A stretch of 5,696 nucleotides of DNA from Caldifarciminota bacterium (GTDB lineage Bacteria > WOR-3 > Hydrothermia > UBA1063 > CAJXJZ01), in NCBI GenBank assembly GCA_027073945.1, contig JALTEL010000591.1:1-5696 (forward strand). Reading direction: 5' to 3'. Below, one piece after another: positions 1-5,696 of this stretch; the stretch's first letter is position 1, and the number at the start of each line of letters is the position of its first letter. Made by a program: the position numbers and the translations under genes. A model generated the notes under the pieces. That model worked only from the letters and a program-made list of their open reading frames with translations, was not told the DNA's origin and ran no database searches.

Positions 1-2
1 AA

Positions 3-71
3 ACTTCAGAAATTAAACCTGAGATTAAAGAATTTACTAATATTTTATGTATTCCAAAGGAATACACATAA
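3..71 (+). CDS. C-terminal end of an upstream protein (partial)
   Basis: The frame starting at base 3 is open up to a TAA at 69-71 that directly abuts the flippase ATG at 72. It encodes 22 residues, beginning TSEIKPEIKEF and ending CIPKEYT. The mix of charged and hydrophobic residues looks like a genuine soluble-protein C-terminus. The frame has no start codon inside the window, so the gene must begin upstream. Stop-abutting-start is also the arrangement at 2527/2528 and 5619/5620, which supports a real gene end. The tail is too short to identify a family. A second frame is also open from base 1 across this stretch, but it runs on into the flippase gene before stopping, which is less gene-like. 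The call rests on frame openness and junction geometry only. Confidence 0.5.
   Translation, partial: TSEIKPEIKEFTNILCIPKEYT
56..61 (+). promoter_or_regulatory. Shine-Dalgarno site for the flippase gene
   Basis: AAAGGA lies 10 bases upstream of the ATG at 72 and supports that start. It sits inside the last codons of the upstream reading frame, as expected inside an operon. Confidence 0.6.
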
Positions 72-1589
72 ATGCAAAGACGGCAGGTTTTTATAAATGC
101 GATTATGTCTGTAATGCAGATTGTGATAATTAGCGGTGTGCTGTTAGTACTTTATAGATTTCTATTAAACACTATAGGTGTAAGACAGTTAGGAATTTGG
201 TCGCTTACTCTGGCAACTACGTCAGTAACTCAGATTGCGAATCTTGGACTTACAGGGAGTGTGGTAAAATTTGTTGCAAAATACGTTGCTCGTGGAGAAA
301 AGGAAAATGTTTCCGGGGTTATCCAGACTGCGGCTATTTCTATTGCATTTCTTGTAGCCCTTGTCCTGTCCATAGGTTATCCAATAATTAAAAAGGTCTT
401 GGCATTGGTAGTTCCATCCGAGTCTTTGCCGTTGGCAGTAGAGATTCTACCCTATGCATTTTTGGCTTTGTGGTTTGTGGTGGTGACAAGTGTCTTCCAG
501 GCTGGTTTAGATGGACGCCAGCGTATAGATGTTCGAAGCGGTCTTCTGATGATAAGTTCAGTTTTGAATCTGGTTATGTGTTTTATCTTAGTCCCGGCTT
601 ATGGTTTGCTTGGGGTGGCTTATGCCAGGGTGCTGCAAGTATCAACAATATTCCTGATCAGTTGGATCTTATTAAAAAGATATGTTTCCCTTCCGGTCAT
701 ACCGTATAGGTGGGATAAACGATTGTTTAGGGAAATAGTAGGCTATGGCATAAGTTTCCAAACAATTTCAGTGACCATGATGTTCTATGATCCGATAACT
801 AAGGCACTGCTTAGCAAGTTTGGCGATCTGTCCATGGTGGGCTATTATGAGATGGCGAGCAGAATGGTTCAGCAGTTTCGCGCGCTTATCGTCTCGGCTA
901 ACCAGGTTCTTGTCCCTGCTATTGCGGATTTAAAGGAAAGAACCCCTGAAAAAATAGACTTAGTTTATTTGAAATCCTATCAACTATTATTTTATCTTAT
1001 TGTGCCTTTATTTTCGTTAATTACTATATCATTACCTTTAATATCAAAAATATGGATTGGCCATTATGAGAGTGCCTTTATAATTTTTGGGATGTTATTA
1101 ACAATTGGTTGGTTTTTAAATACATTAAATGCACCCGCTTACTTTGCCTACCTTGGTATTGGAGAACTTCGCTGGAATGTTATAAGCCACATTGCTATAG
1201 GTGTATTAAATGCTTGTTTGGGATTTCTGCTGGGTGTATTCTTTGACGGTATCGGAGTAATTATTGCATGGGTATTTTCTTTAGCTTTAGGCAGTAGTAT
1301 AATTTGTCTATCCTACCATATAAAGCATAAAATTGCTTTAATTGAATTGCTACCAAAATCAAGTAGGATGATGATTGTGACGTGTTTGATTGGCATATTA
1401 TTCAGCATCACAGCTCAGCATAAACTTGATCACGTTCTTAATCCAATGCTGTTAAACAGTGCGGTTTTTTTCACGTTTTCAATAATTATTTTTCTTCCAC
1501 TCTGGCTTCACCCGATGCGAAAGCGCTTAATGGGATGGATCACAAATGAATTATTAAACAAGCGAGATAGAAGCACAATAAGCAAATGA
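72..1589 (+). CDS. wzx: Wzx-type polysaccharide flippase (MOP superfamily)
   Basis: Inner-membrane transporter of the MOP exporter superfamily (RfbX/Wzx, polysaccharide biosynthesis protein family). These proteins move undecaprenyl-diphosphate-linked repeat units from the cytoplasmic to the periplasmic face. The 505-residue length and roughly 12-14 hydrophobic segments fit the family. Segments appear near residues 8-28, 40-60, 85-105, 122-143, 155-175, 178-200, 220-238, 302-325, 333-358, 370-390, 393-415, 432-448 and 460-480. The N-terminus carries the family pattern G-V-R-Q-L-G-I-W-S-L at 36-45 followed by the N-L-G-L-T-G-S-V-V-K-F turn at 57-67. The C-terminal tail is basic and probably cytoplasmic. 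The ATG at 72 has a Shine-Dalgarno sequence and abuts the preceding stop. The gene overlaps the GT2 gene by ATGA (1586-1589). Base composition falls sharply from about 49% GC at 781-900 to about 26% at 961-1140. Family assignment is firm; the transported glycan is unknown. Confidence 0.9.
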   Translation: MQRRQVFINAIMSVMQIVIISGVLLVLYRFLLNTIGVRQLGIWSLTLATTSVTQIANLGLTGSVVKFVAKYVARGEKENVSGVIQTAAISIAFLVALVLSIGYPIIKKVLALVVPSESLPLAVEILPYAFLALWFVVVTSVFQAGLDGRQRIDVRSGLLMISSVLNLVMCFILVPAYGLLGVAYARVLQVSTIFLISWILLKRYVSLPVIPYRWDKRLFREIVGYGISFQTISVTMMFYDPITKALLSKFGDLSMVGYYEMASRMVQQFRALIVSANQVLVPAIADLKERTPEKIDLVYLKSYQLLFYLIVPLFSLITISLPLISKIWIGHYESAFIIFGMLLTIGWFLNTLNAPAYFAYLGIGELRWNVISHIAIGVLNACLGFLLGVFFDGIGVIIAWVFSLALGSSIICLSYHIKHKIALIELLPKSSRMMIVTCLIGILFSITAQHKLDHVLNPMLLNSAVFFTFSIIIFLPLWLHPMRKRLMGWITNELLNKRDRSTISK

Positions 1590-2527
1590 AAAAGTTTATT
1601 TCTCAAGAAGTCAAAGAATTTGCCTCAAAGCCACATTTTGATGAGAAGGTCATTCTGAATAAAGATCCATCCTGGCCAAAAATTTCTATAGTAACACCGT
1701 CATATAACCAGGCTGAGTTTTTGGAGAGAACTATTCTGAGTGTTTTAAACCAGAATTATCCTAATCTTGAGTATATAATTATTGACGGGGGCTCCACGGA
1801 TGGAAGCGTAGAGATAATAAAAAAATATGAAAAATATCTTACTTATTGGGTAAGTGAAAAAGACAGAGGGCAGACCGAAGCACTTAATAAAGGATTCGCA
1901 AGGGCTACTGGAGATCTACGTGCCTGGCTGAATGCTGATGAGGAGTATCTTCCCGGTGCGCTTCGCTGCGTCGCTGAAAAGTATGAGGAAGCGAATGAAC
2001 CGCTCACACTGATCTACGGAGATCGTTATGTAGTGGATGTCATGAATCCGTCCGTAAGTTGTCTACAAACGATTCCTAAGCTTAATCCTTTTCATTACAT
2101 GCTTTACACGGGGGGGACTCTCTTTTCTGATGCCACTTTCTGGACTACGAAAATTCATGAGACTCTCAGATGCATCAATGAGGAATACATGCGGTGTGCA
2201 ATGGATGTAGAATGGTTACTTCGAGTTGTCGGGGTGGCGCGTCGATTTGTCCATGTAGGAAGACCTCTAAGCATCTTCAAAGAACATTCCGGGAGAATGA
2301 CACATAAAGCTATTATGCAGGGTATAAGGCTCAACGAATCTATACGCAGACAATTCTGCAAAGAGCACGGAATTGGAGTTGGCAAGCTTGCCATAGGCTG
2401 GTTATGGTTTGGCCTTCGCCTTAGAGTCATGAAGTATGGTTGGAAAGGGCTTACGAAGCCGCCTAATTGGAAAACAATGAAGGAATTATTCTGGGGATAC
2501 CAAAAACAGAAATACAAGGCACTTTAG
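1586..2527 (+). CDS. Family 2 glycosyltransferase (WfgS-like, GT-A fold)
   Basis: Probable cytoplasmic sugar transferase that adds one residue to the lipid-linked repeat unit from a nucleotide-sugar donor. The GT-A catalytic domain starts near residue 33. Visible motifs are ISIVTPSYNQ (33-42), the nucleotide-binding IIDGGSTDGS (65-74), SEKDRGQTEALNKGF (90-104) and the DXD region AWLNADEEYLPGAL (113-126). Relatives of the WfgS/WcaE-like group usually have N-S-D-D in the last motif; here it is N-A-D-E, keeping the first metal-binding aspartate (D118). A M-D-V-E-W segment at 206-210 lies where the general-base acidic residue is expected. The C-terminal third is basic and aromatic-rich, consistent with peripheral membrane contact. 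The length of 313 residues is slightly over the usual 240-300. The start ATG overlaps the wzx stop by ATGA and has no strong Shine-Dalgarno, so translation is probably coupled. Donor and acceptor sugars cannot be inferred. Confidence 0.9.
   Translation: MKKFISQEVKEFASKPHFDEKVILNKDPSWPKISIVTPSYNQAEFLERTILSVLNQNYPNLEYIIIDGGSTDGSVEIIKKYEKYLTYWVSEKDRGQTEALNKGFARATGDLRAWLNADEEYLPGALRCVAEKYEEANEPLTLIYGDRYVVDVMNPSVSCLQTIPKLNPFHYMLYTGGTLFSDATFWTTKIHETLRCINEEYMRCAMDVEWLLRVVGVARRFVHVGRPLSIFKEHSGRMTHKAIMQGIRLNESIRRQFCKEHGIGVGKLAIGWLWFGLRLRVMKYGWKGLTKPPNWKTMKELFWGYQKQKYKAL
2516..2519 (+). promoter_or_regulatory. Short Shine-Dalgarno for the Wzy-like gene
   Basis: AAGG lies 8 bases upstream of the ATG at 2528, inside the last codons of the GT2 gene. 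A second ATG follows directly at 2531, so either could serve as start; the difference is one residue. Confidence 0.4.
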
Positions 2528-3853
2528 ATGATGGAGAATGCCCTTTTATATTTATTGGCTATCATAGCCATCTTAGGGTTTATAGTATCAGTTCTTTTGC
2601 ATCCGGAACTTGCTATTTTTGCCCTATTTTTGGGGATTCCGTTTACTGCAAAGCTTCAAGACGTGACTCAAGGTACGATCTTGCAATGGAACATACTGAG
2701 AGAGGTTTTGTTGTTTTTACCGTTAATTATAGTTATCTGGCAGGATCGTGGACGTAAACTCTCTGCATTGCCTGGTCGAGTCGCCATCATTATATTGTTA
2801 TGCTTTTCTATAGTTCAGGCAATCCGTGCTCCAACAATTGTTTCGGGTATTTATGCAGCGAGAGAGCAATTGCACTTTATCGCTTTATACATATTCGGCT
2901 ATCTTTGGAGAGTAGATGCTGTGTATCTCCAGCGATTAATTTACATAAGTACTCTATCTCTTTTAGGTGTTGTAGCAGGTATTATTTATTCTAACCTGCT
3001 TAGTGCATCGGTTTATAAAAATCCCGGATATATAAAGTGGGCAACTGCCGTGTATGGCAAAGAACATATCATAGGCATAGGTTATCCTTCCTGCGCAGTC
3101 ATTTTAGTTGTACTTGGTGGGCTAAGTGGAGCGCTCTTTTTATGGGGGAATGGTAAGATTAGAAGACTTGGTTTAATACTTTTTGGAGGATGCTTATTAG
3201 GTTCGGTTCTTACAGTTAATCGAGGAGGCATGTTAGGTTTTATGGTGAGTTTTATTTCCACTATGCTTATAAGTTGGCGCTTATTTAAGCGATCAAAAGT
3301 TTTTACCTCGAGGGTGGCTCTGGCTTCGTTAGCTGTAATCATCATTTTGATTGCGGCCTCATTTAAAATGCCTGGTTACTATGGATGGGCATTAACCATC
3401 TTTGATGCATGGAAAACGGCACGGGTGGCAGGCCCAGAAGTAGTTAAGAACGCCAGCCTTCAACAAATTCTATTCGGTGACGGAATTAGTGTTTGGGGAG
3501 GAAGGGGTTATGAAAAATACTCGCAAGGCGCTTTCCAAAGTAAGTGGGTCGATAATGTGTATGTTGAGTTGCTTATGAGTGGCGGGATTCTTCTTCCTTT
3601 TCTTCATCTCTGCGTCATACTTACAATTTGTAAGCGATTGCTTCAAAGATCTGTAATCTCACGTTCCAACGGTAATATTGGTTACTTAGAAGGGGGATTG
3701 GCTTCTGGTGTCCTAGGTTCATGGTGTGGCGTTTTGTTTACAGCATGGGGAGGACCAGGATGGTATGATTATCCTGGTGCGATGTTCATTTGGTTGTTTT
3801 CGGGTATCGCCCTTAGGCGTTTGGAAAAAGCTTTGGCCCTCAAGTCTATCTGA
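2528..3853 (+). CDS. wzy: Wzy-like O-antigen polymerase / O-antigen ligase family protein
   Basis: Polytopic inner-membrane protein of 441 residues, within the usual 400-450 of Wzy and WaaL proteins. Wzy polymerises flipped repeat units on the periplasmic side; WaaL ligates finished chains to lipid A core. About 11-12 hydrophobic segments can be seen, near 5-24, 27-40, 57-72, 84-99, 114-128, 136-155, 187-206, 213-229, 234-250, 262-279, 345-367, 388-407 and 415-428. Two features match the PF04932-type family: V-N-R-G-G-M-L-G at 230-237, with an arginine at a membrane edge, and a large hydrophilic loop (about 280-345) ending in VDNVYVELLMSGG (341-353), the conserved N-x-Y element. The loop also contains ILFGDGISVWG (314-324), the usual L-x-G-x-G stretch. 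The start ATG directly abuts the GT2 stop. Position beside wzx favours polymerase over ligase, but sequence alone does not separate them. Sequence divergence is normal for Wzy. Confidence 0.8.
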   Translation: MMENALLYLLAIIAILGFIVSVLLHPELAIFALFLGIPFTAKLQDVTQGTILQWNILREVLLFLPLIIVIWQDRGRKLSALPGRVAIIILLCFSIVQAIRAPTIVSGIYAAREQLHFIALYIFGYLWRVDAVYLQRLIYISTLSLLGVVAGIIYSNLLSASVYKNPGYIKWATAVYGKEHIIGIGYPSCAVILVVLGGLSGALFLWGNGKIRRLGLILFGGCLLGSVLTVNRGGMLGFMVSFISTMLISWRLFKRSKVFTSRVALASLAVIIILIAASFKMPGYYGWALTIFDAWKTARVAGPEVVKNASLQQILFGDGISVWGGRGYEKYSQGAFQSKWVDNVYVELLMSGGILLPFLHLCVILTICKRLLQRSVISRSNGNIGYLEGGLASGVLGSWCGVLFTAWGGPGWYDYPGAMFIWLFSGIALRRLEKALALKSI

Positions 3854-3898
3854 TTAAGCAGACTGTTTAAGCTAATTTAGATTTTCTTGCTTTCTCCC

Positions 3899-5233
3899 AT
3901 GGATTTTCTGGAGAAAGGAGTTCACTTAGCAAATTTTTCTTGGAGCAAGAAATTTTTCCTAAATAGGTTAGAGCGAATAAAGTTCATGCACAAGTTGGTA
4001 TATAGACATATCTCAAAGTTGAAGCGAATCCTTCTACAAGAACCGATCATTTACTCTATTAATGCACGGTGGAAAGGATGGTATCAGTTCCGACGCTTTC
4101 AGCAAGAACAAATTTTTTATGAACAGCATGCAAGAAGACAGGGTTTTCTATCTTGTTTGAGGAGTGGTAAATGGGTTCAAGAGCGACTACATGAACGTAT
4201 AACAACCCGGAAAATCTACACAACTCCCAAAGCAAAAGGCACCTTGCATATTTTTTGGGTTTATTCAGTGACCAATTGGGAAATTATTCTTTCACTTGTG
4301 TTAAGATCTTTTGGCAAGGTTACAGAATTTGAGTGGCGAAGTCGTGGCTTCGATGATCGTTCACCTGACTGGGTAGTCCATAGGGATCGTATGAATGAAG
4401 CCATACTTGCTGCTTTCTATGAAGCGCATACTGAACAGCCTGTAGATGCGGTGGTTGGGTATCTTTCTGGATATAATACTGACCCTCGAGTGCTTAAAAA
4501 AATGCGAGAGGCTGGCGCAGTTATCTTCAATTTTTGCTGGGACGACAAATTAGGGTTTAGGGGGAAGAAAATGGGTGGACGCTGGACTGGTCCAGCGGCC
4601 CTAGCATCAGTAGTTGATTTAAACCTAACCAATGCACCGGATTCCTGCATTAAATATGCAGCAGAAGGAGGTTTGGCTATGTTCTGGCCAGAGGCGGCAC
4701 ACCCCGATATTCATAAACCTTACGATGTTCCATTTGAATTTAATGTTTCCTTTGTTGGGGGAAAATATGGTTGGCGACCAAAGTTCATTAAAAGGTTACA
4801 GCGGCGTGGCATAAACGTGGAATGTTTTGGTAATGGCTGGGAAAATGGTCCATTGTCTAATGAAGAGATGGTTAAAATTTATTCCCTCAGCCGGATAAAT
4901 CTCGGCTTTGCCGGGGTTGGTCACTCAAAAAAACTAATGTGCCTTAAAGGACGTGATTTCGAAGTGCCGATGAGCGGAGGGCTTTATCTTACGCAGGATA
5001 ACCCGGAGCTATCCCTAGTTTATGATGTGGGTAAAGAAATTATGACTTATAAGGATGAAGAAGATTGCGCAAAAAAAATAAAATGGCTTTTGGCAAATCC
5101 TGATGAAGCAGATAAGATTCGGAAGGCAGGGAGAACGAGGGCTATGAGGGACCATACATGGGAAAAGAGATTCCAGGAAATTTTTTCGATGGCTGGGCTG
5201 TTGAAGGTTTCAGGGTCGGAGGGCACTGAATGA
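3899..5233 (+). CDS. CgeB/YkvP-like glycosyltransferase (GT-B, Glyco_trans_1_2 C-terminal domain)
   Basis: Predicted cytoplasmic or membrane-associated glycosyltransferase. Numbering from the ATG at 3899 gives 444 residues. The C-terminal half matches the CgeB-type domain (PF13524-like): VSFVGGKYGWRP (283-294), C-F-G-N-G-W (309-314), S-R-I-N-L-G-F (331-337), LKGRDFEVPMSGGLYLTQ (349-366), G-K-E-I-M-T-Y-K-D (378-386) and H-T-W-E-K-R-F (419-425). An N-terminal Rossmann-like half starts near residue 114 and includes F-N-F-C-W-D-D (210-216). Residues 1-113 are an unusual basic, aromatic, probably helical extension without clear homology to me. The start is uncertain. A TTG at 3887 and an ATG at 3986 are in frame, and none of the three has a good Shine-Dalgarno. 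An AAAGGAG at 3914-3920 has no in-frame ATG, GTG or TTG at a useful distance. The stop overlaps the methyltransferase start by ATGA. CgeB relatives occur in spore-coat maturation and many surface-glycan loci; here the glycan role is inferred from context. Confidence 0.85.
   Translation: MDFLEKGVHLANFSWSKKFFLNRLERIKFMHKLVYRHISKLKRILLQEPIIYSINARWKGWYQFRRFQQEQIFYEQHARRQGFLSCLRSGKWVQERLHERITTRKIYTTPKAKGTLHIFWVYSVTNWEIILSLVLRSFGKVTEFEWRSRGFDDRSPDWVVHRDRMNEAILAAFYEAHTEQPVDAVVGYLSGYNTDPRVLKKMREAGAVIFNFCWDDKLGFRGKKMGGRWTGPAALASVVDLNLTNAPDSCIKYAAEGGLAMFWPEAAHPDIHKPYDVPFEFNVSFVGGKYGWRPKFIKRLQRRGINVECFGNGWENGPLSNEEMVKIYSLSRINLGFAGVGHSKKLMCLKGRDFEVPMSGGLYLTQDNPELSLVYDVGKEIMTYKDEEDCAKKIKWLLANPDEADKIRKAGRTRAMRDHTWEKRFQEIFSMAGLLKVSGSEGTE
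5218..5223 (+). promoter_or_regulatory. Shine-Dalgarno site for the methyltransferase gene
   Basis: GGAGGG lies 6 bases upstream of the ATG at 5230, inside the last codons of the CgeB-like gene. It is the strongest ribosome-binding signal in the window at proper spacing and fixes this start, which also overlaps the upstream stop as ATGA. Confidence 0.7.
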
Positions 5234-5619
5234 GTTTAAATTCTAAACTGAAAGCCGGCTCTTATCTTGTTAAAACCTATATATCTGCTATGCCACGTAT
5301 AGTCTATCGTTCCACGTTTTCCTTACTACTTGACCCAAAAGGTGCCCAGCGATTTATCCACGAGGTGCTGAACGCTCAGGATCTGGAATTTGATGATCCC
5401 ATATTGGGCAGCGCTGACATTACCGATCTATTGAAGGCCTCCATTTTGGGAGATGTACAGATCGTGGGCCCTTATTACAGCCAGCGTAGCAGTGACACCC
5501 GACTGTTGTTGGAGCTGGCGAGCCTGGCCTACATAATGCGTGCCTTAAAACCACAGCTTGTCTTTGAATTTGGCACATTTGTAGGGAGAACTACGCGACT
5601 GTTGGCTGCTAATACTTAA
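5230..5619 (+). CDS. Class I SAM-dependent methyltransferase, C-terminally truncated
   Basis: The 129-residue product ends with VFEFGTFVGRTTRLLAANT (111-129). The E-F-G-T-F-V-G core is motif I of class I (Rossmann) SAM-dependent methyltransferases, and the following T-T-R-L-L-A helix is typical of the O-methyltransferase-like members found in surface-glycan clusters. In such proteins the chain continues for about 100 residues or more, with motif II (often T-L-D-L), the acidic SAM-ribose ligand and the substrate pocket. Here a TAA at 5617-5619 stops it right after motif I, so most of the catalytic fold is missing. I checked the other two + frames beyond 5611 and saw no motif II continuation, so a simple one-base frameshift is not evident. 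The start is well supported by GGAGGG and the ATGA overlap. GC is about 53% over 5341-5520, much higher than in wzx. Probably a non-functional remnant, though a short expressed peptide is possible. Confidence 0.75.
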   Translation: MSLNSKLKAGSYLVKTYISAMPRIVYRSTFSLLLDPKGAQRFIHEVLNAQDLEFDDPILGSADITDLLKASILGDVQIVGPYYSQRSSDTRLLLELASLAYIMRALKPQLVFEFGTFVGRTTRLLAANT

Positions 5620-5696
5620 ATGTTGCGCGAAATTTTTCAAATTCTTCTGAAAGCCCGATACAGCAAGGGTTTCCGGGTAGCTGTATACGTAAGAAC
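5620..5696 (+). CDS. N-terminal start of an unidentified downstream protein (partial)
   Basis: An ATG at 5620-5622 directly follows the TAA of the truncated methyltransferase and is in the same frame. The frame stays open to the window end, giving at least 25 codons that begin MLREIFQILLKARYSKGFR. The basic, amphipathic N-terminus loosely resembles starts of hexapeptide-repeat acetyltransferases of surface-glycan loci, but this is too short to assign. No Shine-Dalgarno is visible upstream, so expression would depend on reinitiation after the abutting stop. The alternative is that this is the tail of a single longer frame interrupted by a nonsense codon. I consider that less likely, because the residues do not look like the expected methyltransferase continuation. 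Confidence 0.45.
   Translation, partial: MLREIFQILLKARYSKGFRVAVYVR

Noticed and set aside
2155..2517. 120-codon open frame on the minus strand inside the GT2 gene
   Set aside because: It lies entirely antisense to a gene with clear GT2 motifs, has no recognisable domain, and all supported genes run on the + strand. It is a shadow of the real coding frame.
2556..2570. Hairpin TGGCTA-TCA-TAGCCA
   Set aside because: A perfect 6-base stem with a 3-base loop lies within codons 10-15 of the Wzy-like gene. There is no T-tract after it and such short palindromes are expected by chance, so it is neither a supported terminator nor a supported regulator.
2467..2757. 96-codon + strand frame spanning the GT2/Wzy junction
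   Set aside because: It overlaps both real genes in another frame, has no domain, and is explained by the two conserved coding frames.
3082..3345. 87-codon minus-strand open frame inside the Wzy-like gene
   Set aside because: It is antisense to a conserved part of the polymerase, including the N-R-G-G motif, with Pro/Lys-rich low-information sequence and no family resemblance.
3854..3898. Possible terminator or promoter in the only intergenic gap
   Set aside because: The stretch contains only a weak TTAA/TTAA pairing around AGCAGACTGT-like bases. It has no GC-rich stem with a T-run and no convincing -35/-10 pair.
1..5696. CRISPR arrays, insertion sequences, tRNA genes, long direct repeats
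   Set aside because: I saw no regularly spaced repeats, transposase motifs, terminal inverted repeats or tRNA-like folds. Almost all bases are accounted for by protein-coding genes.

Overview
This window is an interior piece of a bacterial cell-surface polysaccharide (O-antigen, capsule or exopolysaccharide) biosynthesis locus, read entirely on the + strand. A Wzx-type flippase beside a Wzy/O-antigen-ligase-type polytopic protein and several glycan-modifying enzymes is the classic composition of a Wzx/Wzy-dependent assembly cluster. A Gram-negative bacterium is the most likely source. The sequence does not support a genus: the window holds no rRNA, no tRNA and no housekeeping gene, and base composition varies strongly along it, as is usual for such loci.

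Layout: (1) bases 3-71, the probable last 22 codons of an upstream gene; (2) 72-1589, Wzx-like flippase; (3) 1586-2527, GT2 (WfgS-like) glycosyltransferase; (4) 2528-3853, Wzy-like polymerase; (5) 3854-3898, the only intergenic gap, about 45 bases, with no convincing terminator or promoter; (6) 3899-5233, CgeB/YkvP-like GT-B glycosyltransferase; (7) 5230-5619, the N-terminal half of a class I SAM-dependent methyltransferase that stops just after its SAM-binding motif I; (8) 5620 to the window end, the start of a further reading frame whose product cannot be identified. Genes are packed with ATGA overlaps or with a stop codon directly abutting the next ATG, so they are almost certainly co-transcribed and partly translationally coupled.

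Inferred joint action: cytoplasmic glycosyltransferases (GT2 and CgeB-like) add sugars to a lipid-linked repeat unit. Wzx flips the completed unit across the inner membrane, and Wzy joins units on the periplasmic side. A methyltransferase would decorate a sugar, but the copy here looks truncated. No initiating transferase, chain-length regulator (Wzz) or nucleotide-sugar gene lies in the window, so the sugars cannot be predicted.

I found no evidence of an undescribed system. The points most worth checking are the truncated methyltransferase with its in-frame stop/start junction, the unclear start and basic N-terminal extension of the CgeB-like protein, and the mosaic base composition.
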